Shown here: positions 1 to 12,981 of the stretch, piece by piece
Position numbering within the stretch: position 1 is the stretch's first letter
Layout: each line of letters starts with the position of its first letter
Source: Effrenium voratum
Lineage: Eukaryota > Sar > Dinophyceae > Suessiales > Symbiodiniaceae
Direction: 5' to 3'
DNA length: 64,000 nucleotides
NCBI GenBank assembly: GCA_963377175.1
Contig: CAUJNA010001735.1
Location: 990,635 to 1,054,634, forward strand
Notes under the pieces: generated by a model
Told to the model about the DNA's origin: nothing
Seen by the model: the letters and a program-made list of their open reading frames with translations, nothing else
Databases searched by the model: none
Made by a program: the position numbers and the translations under genes

Positions 1-1600
1 AAGCCCGCAGTGAAGCGCGGAGACCGGCGCCGGGCGGAATCAGAGGCTTCAGGGCTTGCCGCGGCGGCCTGACGGGAAGATAGGCCTGCTGACCGCGTGC
101 ACGACAGCGAGAGTTGGAGTTTTCCACTCTTGAAGTTCGCATCTCCCGTGGTCTTGGACAAAAGAAGAATCTTTTGTTCTTGGCACCTAGGATGATCCAG
201 AGCGAACGTCGGCACACGGTTTTGGTCAATTTCCGATTTCCAGGCGCAGGTGGCTGGCAGCACTCTGCTTCCCAATAAGCGGAGTGCTGCCATAGACTTG
301 CTCCTCAAGTGCTTGCACTCGGAGTGCAGACTTCCGTTGTATTTGAGGTCGGATGTGCCACGAGACGTTAGAGGATCGAGCCTTCCATCAAGATGGACCA
401 AGCACGTATGGAATTGGTCCAGGCACAGACGATGTCGAGTTAATGACCGGATACCCTGCTGAAGGCCGGGTCATCCAAATGCATCAATGGCTGGCTGAAT
501 GTTGGCTTACTCTCATTGCGTTGCCTTCGTCTCACCAGATGTGCTGGCTGCAGCACATTGCAAGAGGCAAGATGCAGAAAGGCCTGCTCAGGTCTGTGGT
601 CACATGTCATGCGTATGTTTCTCAGATAGATTTGCAATGTTCCCTGATGTTCCCTGTGTAAACCAGCCCAAAAGACTAATTGCACGTCCGATCCATTCCG
701 CAGCCTAATGGGCTCCGGTGGGCAACCGCCATGCCGATCGATTCCACATCCGGCTGAGGCCGACAGCGAGCGCCCCTGGGCCCCTGATCATGCGAGTATA
801 TGCGAGTAGTGCTCATGATGCTCATGATGCTCGTGGGTCAGGTGCGGCAGTTGGGCCATGCTTCCGGGTCCAGCGGGTCCAGCTGGTCCAGCTGGTCCAG
901 CACGTGCACGCGCGGTTTTGGGCTCAGCCTGTTTCGGACGGGATGGTCATGAATCCTGAATATTCCCTACCTGAACGCATTCCCACAAGCTTTTCAAAAG
1001 GCGTGTCCTTTTTTGGACCAAAGGTATGGGTGCTGTTGTTTGTTGAGGGGGTGCCATTTTGGGGTTGTTGCGAAAGCAAAAGATACGCTGCACCGGTTCC
1101 CCTTCTTGTATTGAGCACGACCTTGTAGCCAAAGAAGAGCGAGAACGACTTTGAAGGTTCCTTTAGCGGTTCCCTTATGTTTAGACAAGCCTAAATGTGC
1201 CATGATCAATTGACCCCTTTGCTTGGAGTGTCAACTAACAGACAGGGTTTTTGGACCATGGGAAGCGTTTCTGAGGCAATGGCAAGGAGTTTTGACCAAG
1301 CCGCGGCCCGAATTCTCAGGCTCCGCACTTTGAGACCGCAGATGTCTTCAAGACGATCGGCAGGTTGGGTGATTTGTTTCAACTGGATGACATGGGACTG
1401 GTGTTTCCATGAGGTTTCGCTTTGGTTTCCCTTTCAAACCAGAGGCCTCAGTACTCAGATCTGAGCCGCTGAGTCTGAGGAGCTCCTGGGCGCATTGTGG
1501 AAGCTGGCGGACGGGCTTGGAGACCCAGCGCTTGGGACTTGCGAGTTCGACTCGACCCCCCCCCCCGGCTCCCCAAAATGAACATCAGACTTGAGTCAGT
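1..1600. other. No supported gene
   Basis: I see no recognisable gene in this stretch. It contains two short 9-bp minisatellites: a GCTCATGAT-type repeat at about 811-836 and a GTCCAGCTG-type repeat at 868-903. The open frames here are short and share no features with known families. Confidence 0.6.
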
Positions 1601-1882
1601 CGCGTGTGTGTGTGTGTGTGTGTTGTGTTGTGTGTGTTGTGTTGTGTTGTGTTGTATTGTGTTGTGTTGTGTTGCGTTGCGTTGCGTTGCGTTGCGTTGC
1701 GTTGCGTTGCGTTGCGTTGCGTTGCGTTGCGTTGTGTTGTGTTGTGTTGTGCGTGTGCGTGTGCGTGTGCGTGTGCGTGTGCGTGTGCGTGTGCGTGTGC
1801 GTGTGCGTGTGCGTGCGCGTGCGCGTGCGCGTGCGCGTGCGCGTGTGCGTGTGCGTGTGCGTGTGCGTGTGTGCGTGTTTGT
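1601..1882. repeat. Composite GT-rich microsatellite
   Basis: Several simple repeats run into one another: (GT)n, then GTTGT-type 5-mers, then about twelve GTTGC units near 1674-1733, then GTGTGC and GTGCGC hexamers to 1882. The units change by single substitutions, as expected for slippage and interruption of one ancestral array. Long frames on both strands here only reflect repeats without stop codons and should not be read as genes. Confidence 0.95.
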
Positions 1883-4800
1883 TTTGGTTTTCTGGTGGAG
1901 CTTCAAGTCGTTATTCAATGGAAAAGACAACCTTTGGGCTATTTTCTTCTTGCCTCGGCCAGACATTCCCAGCCAGGTCTCGTCGCCTTCACCTCCGTCG
2001 CCCTGGCGCGACGCAAGGCGTGCGGCGTGCAGAGCGGAGCGGATTGAATCCGCGCGGCGGAGTTCCGTGGCAGGTCACCAGAACCGCCGTCCTTCCCAGA
2101 CTGCAGGGCGTACACGGCCCATGCCTTGGTATGATTAAACTGCACCTAGGGAAAACGCAATGGTTTCTGCCGCAGGGATTGGCTGCTTGTATTCCGCATT
2201 TCCTTGAGAGTGTCCTGACTGGAAGCGAGCCTTCGAGCCTTACCGCTCGCCGTCTGAGTCCACGAAGTCCACGAGCTGCCTCTGGTGGAGCGCGCGACCC
2301 ACGCGCACGAGCTGCACGAGGTGCACGAGGTGCACGGGGTGCACGGGGCGCAGCTGGGCTCGGTGGTGCGGCGGCTCTACTCCAGCTGAGGCCTTAGCTC
2401 CGATTTGCTTCGAATTCGAGCGGTGCCATCGAAGCGACTGGGCGCGAGGGACTATAGGATTCCCTGAACCAAGGTTTACATGCAGGCCGTGTAAGAGTGT
2501 TGCGCAACCAGCAGGGTGGGTGAGCATAATCCTTAGCATATAGTTGTTCTTGGGATCTAGATTTGGATTGAACGAACGCCATTCAGAAAACGTCTGAACT
2601 CAAGTTGAGACACAATCATACTGTATCCGAATATTGAGGGCAGGGACAGCAACCACAAACCGTTTCAAATATTCGCCATGATGCGTCGACATTGGGTGTT
2701 CTCCTTACGAGGAGTTTCTCCGAAACCCCACCAACTGTGCGTCGGGAGTGCCCCATGGCTTGAGGTTTTCGTAGTTCCACGAAGACATGGAAGGAGATGG
2801 AAGATCATGTGAAAGAAATACTTGACTCATGAACCAATTTTACACGTCTTATTGTCAGTATGACTTGGGTCAGTTGAAGCTTGTGGATTCTGTCATTCAT
2901 CCATGTCAACAGTGTAAGCCAGCGAAGAAAGATGGTTGAGAAAACAACATTATCAAGACGACCCAGTGAGAATATCTCTTAGAACATTAAGTGGCAGATC
3001 CGTCCTGTCAAGTGGTAGCACCAATTGTGCGCAGTGTTGAGACCCGTGAGGCTTTAACGAGTGCGACGCTGACGGCACGGCGTCTTGCTTTACAGAGGAC
3101 TCGGGGCTCAGACACATAGTGACATAGTGTGATTGATTGGTGTTAGAGTTCAGCCATGAAGCCCTCAAGGATGTCAGGCAGTTCCGAGGGTCCTTGGCGA
3201 ACCGTGACCCATAAGAATGTAACGCTAACAGCCCGGGTTTGGCAAAATGGCAATCCTTTTTGAGTGTTGCACTGAAATGTCGGCGGCACACTTGTTTGTG
3301 TTTTGTCATGATTCTAAGCAGGCCGTTATTTTCGACAACCATATAGGTATATTGTTTTGGATTGCAAGTTTCTTCACATCGGAAAAGGCCACAAAGCGTT
3401 TAATTTGACAAAGGCAAGCTTGGAGAGGGCTGAACTCCGAAATCTTTAGAGGACGTCGTCTATGAAGACCTCCTCCTGGGCAACTCCACGATCGTCAGTG
3501 CCTGAGTCACCATCGCGAACAGAGCCCATCAAGTCATCTTCCGACCCCCCTGGTTGGCTTGAGAACTTGAGAAACACAGCCACGGACGCGTACCCAAATT
3601 CGTCTCAGGTGCAGTCACGCGAGGAGTTCCTAGAGCTGATCCGCACACATCCCGTCTTTGTGAGCGCCAAAGCTTGCGGCATGCTGGGCTTGCGGGGCGC
3701 CTAGCTCCTTGTTCCTCGGATCGGTCTTCCGGCTGTCGTTGCGCGCTGCGAAACAGGTTGACGTTTTTTTTTTCCCCAGCATTTTCCGTTGTTGTTTTTC
3801 GCGGCTTGCACCTGGGCGTCATGGGAATCTTGCCAGGGCAGGGACGAAGCCTCTGAAAAAACCCTCATTGACCACCTGTTCCGGTTCAGCTCGACATGAA
3901 CTGTGATTCAAGCAGAGAACGCGCAAAGATGCGACAAGTCAAAGCCCACAAAGTTATTTTCACTGTGATTAAGCGATGCCTACAGTTTTGCACCTACTTC
4001 GATCAGTGCACACAGCACTGCTTTTTTGTGCATGCAGAATACGTCATCGACTTGCTCCCTTGCTTCTTCATTTTCTAGTTCACTGACGCTCTTAGTTTTT
4101 AACCACCTGTGCAAGCCAATGATCAAAGCACCCAAGAAATTTGCAAGTCCATGAGGCCCGCTTGATTCTTTAGGTTTGGCTCCGCTTCAGGTTTTGATTG
4201 TGACTGAATTGCCTTGCCTTTTTCGGGATACCCTTGAACTGGGTGCTGACGACTCCTGGTATACGCGCGAAGGCCACCGCTGGACCTCCAGGTCAAGGTG
4301 GACAGCATGTCGGAGGACACGTGGGATGGGTTTGGAACGGGGGCGATGCCCGGATAGTTTTGAAGAGGCGGAAGGGCTGTGTGCTTTCTTTTTTCTGGGG
4401 AAACGAGTTGTGTTTGTGTTTGTTTGTTTTTTGTTGGGGGTCAGACGAAGATAACGAACAATGCCTGATAGGACACCAGAAGATACACTGTGGGCGTGGA
4501 GTGGCACGTCGAGGCATGGAGCCCAGGCTTTCACGGCGGTCCAAGTACTCGGATTCCATGATCAAAAAAAAACCTTTACTTGGGTTAAAAGGAATGAACT
4601 GCCACCTGGTAGTAAGGATCCTTAATAACCATTGAGATGATTCCTGTTAGAGCAACCATGACGAAAGGATTCATGACCATCCCTGGTATCCAAAAATGAG
4701 TAGGTGTTTCGACTGGCACGGGTACTGTGAAAGGAAGCTAGCCACACTTGCCAAGTTCCCACAAGGCTAGCCCCCGAATTTCCTTTGTGAGTGGACACGA

Positions 4801-6158
4801 GCTGATTATTGGCTTTGCAGACGATCAGGGCCTTTCGCGATGTTTCAAAAGGGATGCAGGGCCATTTGGAGTTTCTTCAAACACACTGTGTCTCGTTTGC
4901 CTGCAAGACTTCGGATGCCGGCCGAGGTTGGTGGGCAGCCGCTTGTGCTTGGCAGAGGCTTGAGCTTCATGAAGATCTGTCGCAAGACAGGCCCGGAACT
5001 GAAACTGGGGGAGAAGGGCAGCGAAGGCTTTCAAGGGACTCCACGGGCTGCCAAGAGAATTGGGGCTGTGATGGTTGATGCCCGTCTTGGTGAGGGAAGC
5101 GGCAACCATGGATGCCCCGATTTGGGGAGCCCCAATGTCATGAGAGCTCTGCGTTCAGGCCTCATCGCGAAGGCCACCGACATCGCTGAGGCGCCGTGGC
5201 GCGCCATAGGCCTCCTCTTGGCTCCCTTCGCGCCAGAAGCCCCAGGTCGCCCGGGAAACCGATGTTGCCGGTTCCCATGGCGAGGTGCTGGCTCAATGTG
5301 CTGAGTTCTTGACTCCAAACAAGTGCACCATGTGTTCATAGTGTTTTGTCCTCAGCATGTCCCGTTCCGTGTGGATCGCTCGGGAAAAAAGCCATCGCCG
5401 GGATTCTGTGCCTCGTTCCGAGGCGCGGCATTCGAGACCTCTCGCGGCTGCTGAGGGATTGGAGCTTCTCCTCCGCGAGGGCCCAAGGCTTTGCCTGGAA
5501 ATTCGGATGGCTCATCTCGAAGGAGGGTGCCACCTTGGAGGGACACCAAAAAGAAACCTTTGCCATTTTTGGGACGCCCAAGTGGAAGCCCTGGTGGATT
5601 TTGAGAAATTGGGGCGTTGTCCCCGTTTAAAGGTGCAGACCATTTCTGGAGGGATCACCCCCTTTTTCCTTAGGATGGGTTCTTCTTAGATCTCGTATCA
5701 ACATTAAGAATCGAATTGGTAGCGACCCCCCGTCAACAGTAAGTTGCGAATTGGCGGCGAGTTGTCCAGGGCAAGTTGTCCAACAAGAATCCAGGTTGAA
5801 TGTGGGGGCTTTTGCAAAGAGAAATGGCATGGCCAGCATTTGAACGGATCCCACATGTGGTCACCCAGGTAAGCAGGTAACCAAGATTACTGAACGCCTG
5901 GCTGATGAAGACGGAGTCCCATGTTGGAAGAAATATTCCGCTCAGGGGGAGTTGCAGTTGCACTCGCCTCCCAAAGGAAGCTTTCATGTATGCATCATGT
6001 GCGAGTTAGGATGTGGCCATTGTTGCAGTCAGCTCAGATGGCCAATGAGTCGGCGAACTGAGGTCATTACGGTGGTGCTATTTGCGATGCTCTTCCTCGA
6101 CCGGTACCTTGCTGAGTGCTAAATGTCTCTCAAGGCGGCATGAAGGTCCGTCGTTTTT
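1883..6158. other. No supported gene
   Basis: There is no recognisable coding sequence in this 4.3-kb stretch. A five-unit 9-bp minisatellite (GCACGAGGT type) lies at 2305-2349. Open frames near 4840-5304 and 5357-5689 are under 160 codons and show no domain or motif I recognise. Confidence 0.55.
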
Positions 6159-6210
6159 GAGGGTACCCTTTTTTGAGGTTTTAAAGGGAAACCAAGAGGA
6201 GAACCACCGT
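6159..6210 (+). repeat. Dispersed GAGGGTAC-type repeat, copy 1
   Basis: The segment reads GAGGGTACC, then a T-rich stretch, then TTTTAAAGGGAAACCA. The same arrangement occurs in reverse orientation at 27526-27566 and, more diverged, at about 32020-32062. Three copies in one window suggest the terminus of a small non-autonomous element. No coding capacity is seen. Confidence 0.6.
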
Positions 6211-6699
6211 ATAAAATGTATATAGATATGATTGGGCTGGGTCTCCAAAAAAAGAACCCCATAAGAGTGTCATCCAAATCAACTGCAAAGGGAGCTTCTG
6301 GATTTTTACAGCAGAGGCCACAGGGGAAGGCTCAGGGATTTCCATTTTCGAAGATGAACTAAGACGCCCAAGCGGCTTTCCGCCACGGCGGAAAGCGGGG
6401 CTGAGGTCATCCTTGGACATGCTCAGGGATGACATTGATACTTTGGATGATTTTCGGAACCAGCTGGACCAGCCGCAGGCTGAGATTGGGGCAGAAAACG
6501 CTTGCCCAGCCCAAAGATAGCTGAGAGCTGTTCTCAAACTCTGAGTCATTTTGCCTGTCCTGTTGCGAGAATGTCAGTCTGGAAGCGGGCTCAGACCAAG
6601 CTTTCAGGTCTGACCACAGCGGGCTGAAAAGCATGCTGGCCGAGATGGTTGCCAATGTAGGCACGACATGATATTTTCTTGAGCCAGACTGCATAATAT

Positions 6700-8600
6700 A
6701 ATATATATATATATATATGCTACCCCCCCCCCAGGGACCTACCTTTTGGTTGCCTCTCCAGTGCATGTTTTGCCCATCTAGGACTGGCAGGAACGATCTC
6801 TCAACTAGGACCAGGACCAAATGAGACTAGAACCCAGTATCTCTCAAGTGGGACTGGGACCAAACTAGGACTAGACGACCCACCTCAGATTCTTACAAAA
6901 AAAGAAACTTCAAGTATAACTTCCTCTGTAATGTCCTGTATACTTTCTAATTATTGCAGTAAACTAGGGAGCAACCTAGCACTAGAACCAAGGATCTCTC
7001 ATCTAGGACCAAACTAGGACTAGACCATTTAAGTCTACTTCTTATAGTATTTGGATGTCAAGTACTACATTCTGGTGGAAAGAAAGTCATGTTTAATATT
7101 TGGTTTGAACCAGAATAACCATAAATTATGATTGGATATGTTCTGTAATTTTAATCTACTGTTCAGATAGCAGTTGCATAGAAGTTGATTAATATATTAA
7201 CTACAATTCATAAGGAACTTCCTTTGTATTGTCCTTTGTACGTTCTATTTATTTCAGTAAGCTAGGACCATACTAGGCCTAGAACTAAGGATCTCCCAAC
7301 TAGGAGTAGGACCAAACTAGGACTAGACCATCTAAGAATCTAACTCTAGTTCTGAAAGTGATTGAATTTCAAGTACAATGTTCTATTGGACAGGAATCGT
7401 TTGTACCATTTAATTTGACATAGAACAATCAATACTTAAGTTCGAATCTGAATCGAAATTCTGGCTGGAGTATGTCCTTCTTAAGCTCCATTGAAATTCA
7501 AGCAGAAATTGGGTCGAATGTGATAAAACATACTAAGTGGAATTCATAAGGAAAGAATCCAAAGGTCCAAAACTTGTGTCTTTTCACTAGTCCTAACACT
7601 ACCATGGTCAGAAATCACCGTAAAACACAGCATTGTGTAGTGTTTTTCATACTCAATTCACATCTCCACCAACGTACACTCGCTAAATGCTCGTTTGAAT
7701 TTGAACACAATTTAATTGGGACTCAATACGGAAATATTTGGTCAGAATCCTAATGGTAATCAAATCTGAAATTTCGAGTTTAAATAGAGTTCCTTTCCCA
7801 ATATGTACTTACAATTCAATTAGAGCTTTAGCAGGATTTGATAAAGAACCCAAGCCTGTATTCAACATTCAAGAATCAATATTCTCTAGACAAGTCTTCG
7901 TTGCAGACGCGAGTCCAGGCCCGAGTGAAACCCATTGAAGCCAACTGAAATTTCAGTTGAGCCTGGGTTCAAAATTCCCTAGAAAGCGTTGGCCTACAAA
8001 CTTGAATGTGGGCCTAGATTGAAGCAGATTGAATGAATAATCAGGACTTGGATGCTTGCACAACACTGTGCCAAAGTACAGCCGCGCAAAGCGCAATGTT
8101 GAATTTGGGTCTCGATTTAAACCGATTTAAACCGATTTAAGTTTAAATCGGGCATGGATTCAAGATTCAAGAATCCAGGCCAAACTTTTCCAGGGAATCT
8201 TGAATCCAGGGTCCGATTTAAACTTAAATCGGGCATGGATTCAAGATTCAAGATTCAACAACATTTTTCAGGCAGTCTTGAATCTTGAATCTTGAATCCA
8301 TGCCCGATTTAAGTTAAATCGGTTTAAATCGGTTTAAATCGGACCCTGGATTCAAGATTCCCTGCAAAAGTTTGGCCTGGATTCTTGAATCTTGAATCTT
8401 GAATCCATGCCCGATTTAAATTTAATCGGTTTCAATCGGTTTAAATCAAGCCTGAAGCTTCCAGAACGTCCTTGGAAATGCTTCTTTTTCATTGCTCTCC
8501 CCAAAGCCCAAAAAAGGGTAGAACACCCTGCAAATACCAGTGAATTCTTCAAAAAGGTAGGTCCCTGGGGGGGGGGGGGTACCATATATATATATATCAC
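6700..8600. mobile_element. Putative terminal-inverted-repeat element, non-autonomous
   Basis: The left end (about 6700-6746) reads (AT)n, GCTA, a C-run, then AGGGACCTACCTTTT. The right end (about 8551-8598) reads AAAAGGTAGGTCCCT, a G-run, TACC, then (AT)n, which is the reverse complement of the left end. The 1.8 kb between is AT-rich and has no transposase frame. It contains three diverged copies of a 'CTAGGACCAAACTAGGACTAGACC'-like block near 6800-6880, 6965-7045 and 7258-7340, and a nested foldback palindrome at its right end. Because the (AT)n and homopolymer parts are low-complexity, the support rests on the 15 to 20 unique bases in each arm. Confidence 0.55.
8114..8447. repeat. Long inverted repeat (foldback), arms about 160 bp
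   Basis: The left arm (8114 to about 8264) and right arm (about 8277 to 8447) are near-perfect reverse complements around a short centre near 8265-8276. Both arms are made of the same parts: GATTTAAACCGATTTAAACC units, GGGCATGGATTCAAGATTCAAG, and CCAGGCCAAACTTTT. Parts of the arms also repeat in direct orientation. It would form a long hairpin in single-stranded DNA or RNA. No protein is encoded. Confidence 0.9.
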
Positions 8601-11600
8601 ATCTGTATGTTGATCACGCTGTGTTTGCTGTTGTTTTCCAAGCAACAACAGATTTGACTTGCCTGCAAAGCGGGTTTGTTAATTTGTTCTGCATCAGATA
8701 GGTTTCCTTCCCCGTTTCGATTGGTTTCAAGTCGAGGGGGTTCAGCAAAAGGTGCAAATCCGCAAACTACCAACCCAAACCACCATTTCCGCGTGTTCTA
8801 AACGGCCTATTGTCCTGCTCTTCGCTTCTTGTTCAACTCATACTTGCCAGGCTCCATTGGGTCACCCAGCTGACGCCGGTCTCACACGTTTCACTCGGTC
8901 GCATGAGGCAAGAGCCCTGTCCACATGGGGGGTCTGTTTGAACAGAATAACTGTTTAGTTGTGCATAAAGGGAAGCCCGCAGGAAAGAAGCCAGTGTTTG
9001 GGGGTTGGGAAACACCCTCATTGACCTTTTGGAATCTGGGCCTGTGAGCCTTAACTAAAAGCAAGTTGCAAACCAAATAGAGATTGGGGCAGTCGGGACG
9101 GCTAAGGTCTTGCTTGAGTAAAGCTGACCAGCGGATCGACGGCCAAGCGTCGTATGAGTTCGCAGCCGGCCCGTTCAAGCGAATTTTCTTCTCAGCATGG
9201 CTGGAGAGATGCGGATTGAGATGAGTGCGGCAGAGAGAACACTAGGCCCAAGTGGCCCAGGGTATATCCCGGTGCCTAAAATGCCTGGAGTGTCCGAGTG
9301 GGATTGTCCAGCCCCACACCCTGTGGAGGTCCTACCTGAAAGGCCAGCACATTGCGACTCTTCCAAGCGGAAGCATTTGGTGGCTTAGGGGTTGATTGAA
9401 AGGGTTTTGAGGGTAGCTCTCCCAACTGAAATTCATCCCGTGCGTGGCTTCGCAGTTTTCCAGCACAATGCAGTTTCGGCGCCTTTGGCCGCCGCTAGTG
9501 TTGATTTGCCTCCACGCGATCCTTGGATGCTACTAAACTGGTTGCCAGTTTTCGCGGTGCAGTGCGTCCGGGAAGGGATCGACCTGGATGCGCGATGCCC
9601 AGGATCGCGTGTCAGGGCTTGAAGTACCAAAACTCAGGCAGGAAGAAGCATGAAGAAGCGAAGCTGTCGGCCTTGCACCTTTCAGCTTTCAGCTAGGTGA
9701 CTTCAGTGACTTCTGCATCAACGGGCATGTAGCACCCAAATTCTTCCTCCTGGGGGCCCAGCCACTTGCCGAACTGAGTTGCCCGTTGGATTTGGGTTGG
9801 TCTCGAAATAGGAGAACCCCAAATTAAGTGATACTCTCAAAAACAGACACGTCCATTTGTGCCCTAATGTGCCCTAGGAAGAGTGCGACCACCAACTTTG
9901 CCTTCCGCTTGGGAGATGTTGGTCAGGCTCTAAGCGAAGCTTTTGAAAGCTGTCGAATCCGTTTTTCTAAGGCGCAAATATTGCTTGGGCGCAGCCGGGG
10001 CCGGAGGAACCGTCATTCTTCTGGAAAGAGCCACATATCTTCAACCAGGAGGGGCTGTTTATGTTGTAGGCACGCCAGGCCTAGTGCAAGCATTTGAGTC
10101 TGGAGATAGAAATAAGATGGCAAGGGTCACGCTCTGCAGGAGAACTATAGAGGTTTGACGAAAGATCAGTGGCTGGCATACTACCCGAAGTGCAATGCAT
10201 CACAGAGGCTTGGCAGTGGGTACCGCACTGAACATTCTGGATGCCGTCGCTGTACACCAAGAAATCTTGCCGATTACCGCAGTTGCATGTTTGTTAATAT
10301 AATGTACGTGAATGTGAAGCTGCTTTTGGCTTGCTTTTGCTTTCACATAAGGAACATGATTGCTGTGGACGCAACGCCTGCTTATTTGGCCAGTTACGAG
10401 GAGATGTCGCATGTGTTGCATCGACTGCATGCACTGGTGGCTTTTGACCCAAGCGCCTGGTTGGGGTGGCAATGGTGTGTCCCAAAATGGGGCCCTCATG
10501 TTGGATGCTTTTAAGGGGAGCCTATGGGACACACCCGAGGGTGTTCTCGAAATGAGGGACACGCATTCCGAGGCCGCCAAGTGTTTTAGATCCGTTGGTT
10601 TCCCAACAGCAGCCTTTGGGATCTATTCCACACCCAAAAAGCACCTCTTTGAAGGCTCCGGAGCGCATCCTGAGCTGGTACGGTGCAGACCTCATTCAAG
10701 ATTCAAGCCCAAAGAAACATGTTTTCTGGATTGGGGTGTGAAGTCTTGGATTGCGCTGAGGACATGAGGTATCAGAAAAGATCGAGTTCCTGATTTTGCT
10801 GCGAGACCCGCTGCTTGGACATGTCACATATGATGTGTACGACGTGATGCGTGGAGGTTCAGATTACCATTGGTTCAGATTGGTGAGTTGGGTTGGAGTG
10901 TCGGAGGGTGGCAGTTCAATCAAGGGCTCGAGCCAATCCAAGCAGTGACTCTGTGCCAGGTTGGAAAGGATGCACTCGTCCTTCCACCACCAGAAGGACC
11001 GAGCTTTGCGATGTGTCTAACCCGCCTTTCCTAAATGCCTTTGTCTTACCTGATTGGTTTGGATTGGTTGGGGCGGGCATAAAGACAAGGAGAGCGCCCA
11101 AGTCCCCGCAAAGGCAAGCACAAGGCCCAACCCGCTCAAAATATCGCAGCTCAGAACCAGCCGTCCTCGCCCTGGGCATCGATGTCCTTTGCGCACCGCG
11201 GCTGTCCGATTTGACTTTGGCCCCTAGGTCTAGCCTATAGGTCCCCCACAAGGAAACTTCAAACCTCAGAAAAGAAAGCGAGGAATCCAAGCATGCAAAG
11301 GGGTTCCGGACCGATGGATCTGAGGCAGTACGTTGATCGCGTGCTGGCAAACTATGAGTCACATGGCTGCCTCACAGGCACCGAGATGTGACGAAGTCGG
11401 AGAATGATTCAGATATTTGCGAAGTCATTTGCAGGTAATGTCTTCTTGGAGGATGATAACTACCACTGCAGCCATTCTGATGCCTCGAACGACCCCCTGT
11501 ATTTGTCGATGTATGTGCCTTGGCGAAGTATTACAGTGTCCTGAATAGTTTGATTTTGAATGCAGTCACCACACTACAGCCGCCACTCATGTGCTTAAGT

Positions 11601-12595
11601 TGGTTTTGTTTGTCCTCCATTTGGTGTTCGGTGGAAATCGGAATGACACTGAAGCATGGGAATGTTGAACCACTAAGAAACTGGAAGAGCCATCGCACAC
11701 GTATCAACTTTCTTGGCTGGTATTCGACGTGAGAGCAACTTCGCAGCTTCAGCCATTTGCCAGATAGAATGTGATGAGTTCAAGCATTGGTCTTGGAGAC
11801 AATCCCACCAGAATTTGGTCAATTTGTAGAGCGCGCAGAATTCGCCCTCGGAGCGGTTTGCGCTGAGGGTACTGAAGGTGGTCGCACGTTGAAGAAGTAG
11901 TGCATCTTGTTGCGCACAAGTCCCTGGACAGTGAGTCGCTAGTACTCTTCGTGTCCCACCAATGAGTTGGCAGAAATCAGCTTGATGCGAAGGGAGAGCA
12001 GATCCGTGCTGAAAAAGAGTCACCAGGGAGAGATCTTGGTGGAGGATGACCACGTGTCACAATGGCAGCAGCAGAAGCGCACGGTTCTCTGTCGTTCGCA
12101 CTGCGCCAAGCTGCTAGATGCTTACACTTGGTAGGACTATTCTGGCGCGCCTCACAACAACGAGGAAGTTTTCACAGGTCGAGAAGAGTAGTTGGCGCAC
12201 ATCGTTTCGATTCCCGTAAAGTTCGCCCAGTGTTTGTTCGAACATATTGCGACTGCTAACTTTAAAAGGCTCTGAGGAAGGACTGCTAAAAAGCTAATCG
12301 GTGTGGGAACACTGTGAACTTGGTTTCGGAGAAAGAGACCCAATTGGCAAGCCTTGGGCGCATTCCGAGGCCGCCAACCTTTGGCCCTGGTTCCGTTTCT
12401 TCCGCCCCACGCAGTTTGTGGTGGCGCCCTTCAGGCAGTATGTCACGCCAAAGGCAGATGGGTTTATCTCAAAATCGGAGACCCTCAAACTTGGCGGTGT
12501 CTTTTTGTTCCCCTTTGAAACCATCCAAAACAGAGGTGCCCCAAATAGGATGCACCCAAATGAGTTGCGGAAAAAAGTGTGGGCCTTTCTTCCTT
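8601..12595. other. No supported gene
   Basis: Only short open frames occur here, none with a recognisable domain. One perfect 10-bp inverted repeat is present at 10474-10535 and is listed separately. Some short blocks preceded by a pyrimidine tract and CAG, for example near 9195, could be exons, but nothing identifies them. Confidence 0.45.
10474..10535. repeat. Short hairpin with 10-bp arms
   Basis: GGTGTGTCCC at 10474-10483 is the exact reverse complement of GGGACACACC at 10526-10535, with a 42-base loop. It resembles the ends of small inverted-repeat elements, but it is too short to assign. Confidence 0.5.
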
Positions 12596-12599
12596 GCCA

Positions 12600-12981
12600 T
12601 GCAGGAGGGCACTCCGCGCCTCATGGAATATGAGGCCAAGCGCGTGGGTGTGCGGATCAAGCGGTTGGCTCGGACGATCAAGCCTGCTTACATTTGTTAT
12701 GGTGGCACCGTGGTGCTGCGAAGCGAGTTAGGCCTGGCTCCCACATGTCGGCCATCCCCAAGTCCAGCAAGTCTGCGGGTTTGATCCGGGCAGCGCGGCG
12801 AAAGGCCGAGGAGACCCGAGAAGTTCTTGCAGCCGAGGCGTATCCTGGCTTGGAGGAGGAGCTGGCCATGATTGAGACTGCCAAGGTTGAGAAGCTGCAA
12901 GCCGTGATCGAGCGCTATGCTGGCGCACACTTGCTAGCTGAACTCTTAGGAGAGAGAGCCTTGAGAATCATTGAGAATTGA
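12600..12981 (+). CDS. Possible exons, unknown helical protein
   Basis: Two adjacent stretches look coding but lie in different frames. About 12600-12735 reads MEYEAKRVGVRIKRLARTIK and onward. About 12750-12981 is an alanine-, glutamate- and lysine-rich helical stretch ending ERALRIIEN and a stop. The composition suits coiled or helical protein rather than chance translation, and the frame change would need a short intron near 12740. I recognise no family, and the borders are guesses. Confidence 0.25.

Noticed and set aside
1497..2397. Long open frames of 150-270 codons on both strands
   Set aside because: They run through the GT-rich microsatellite, which lacks stops in several frames; the predicted protein is VCVCVC or RVRVRV repeats.
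6677..6690. CTTGAGCCA as a spliced-leader relic
   Set aside because: Only the last nine bases match; such a short match is expected by chance.
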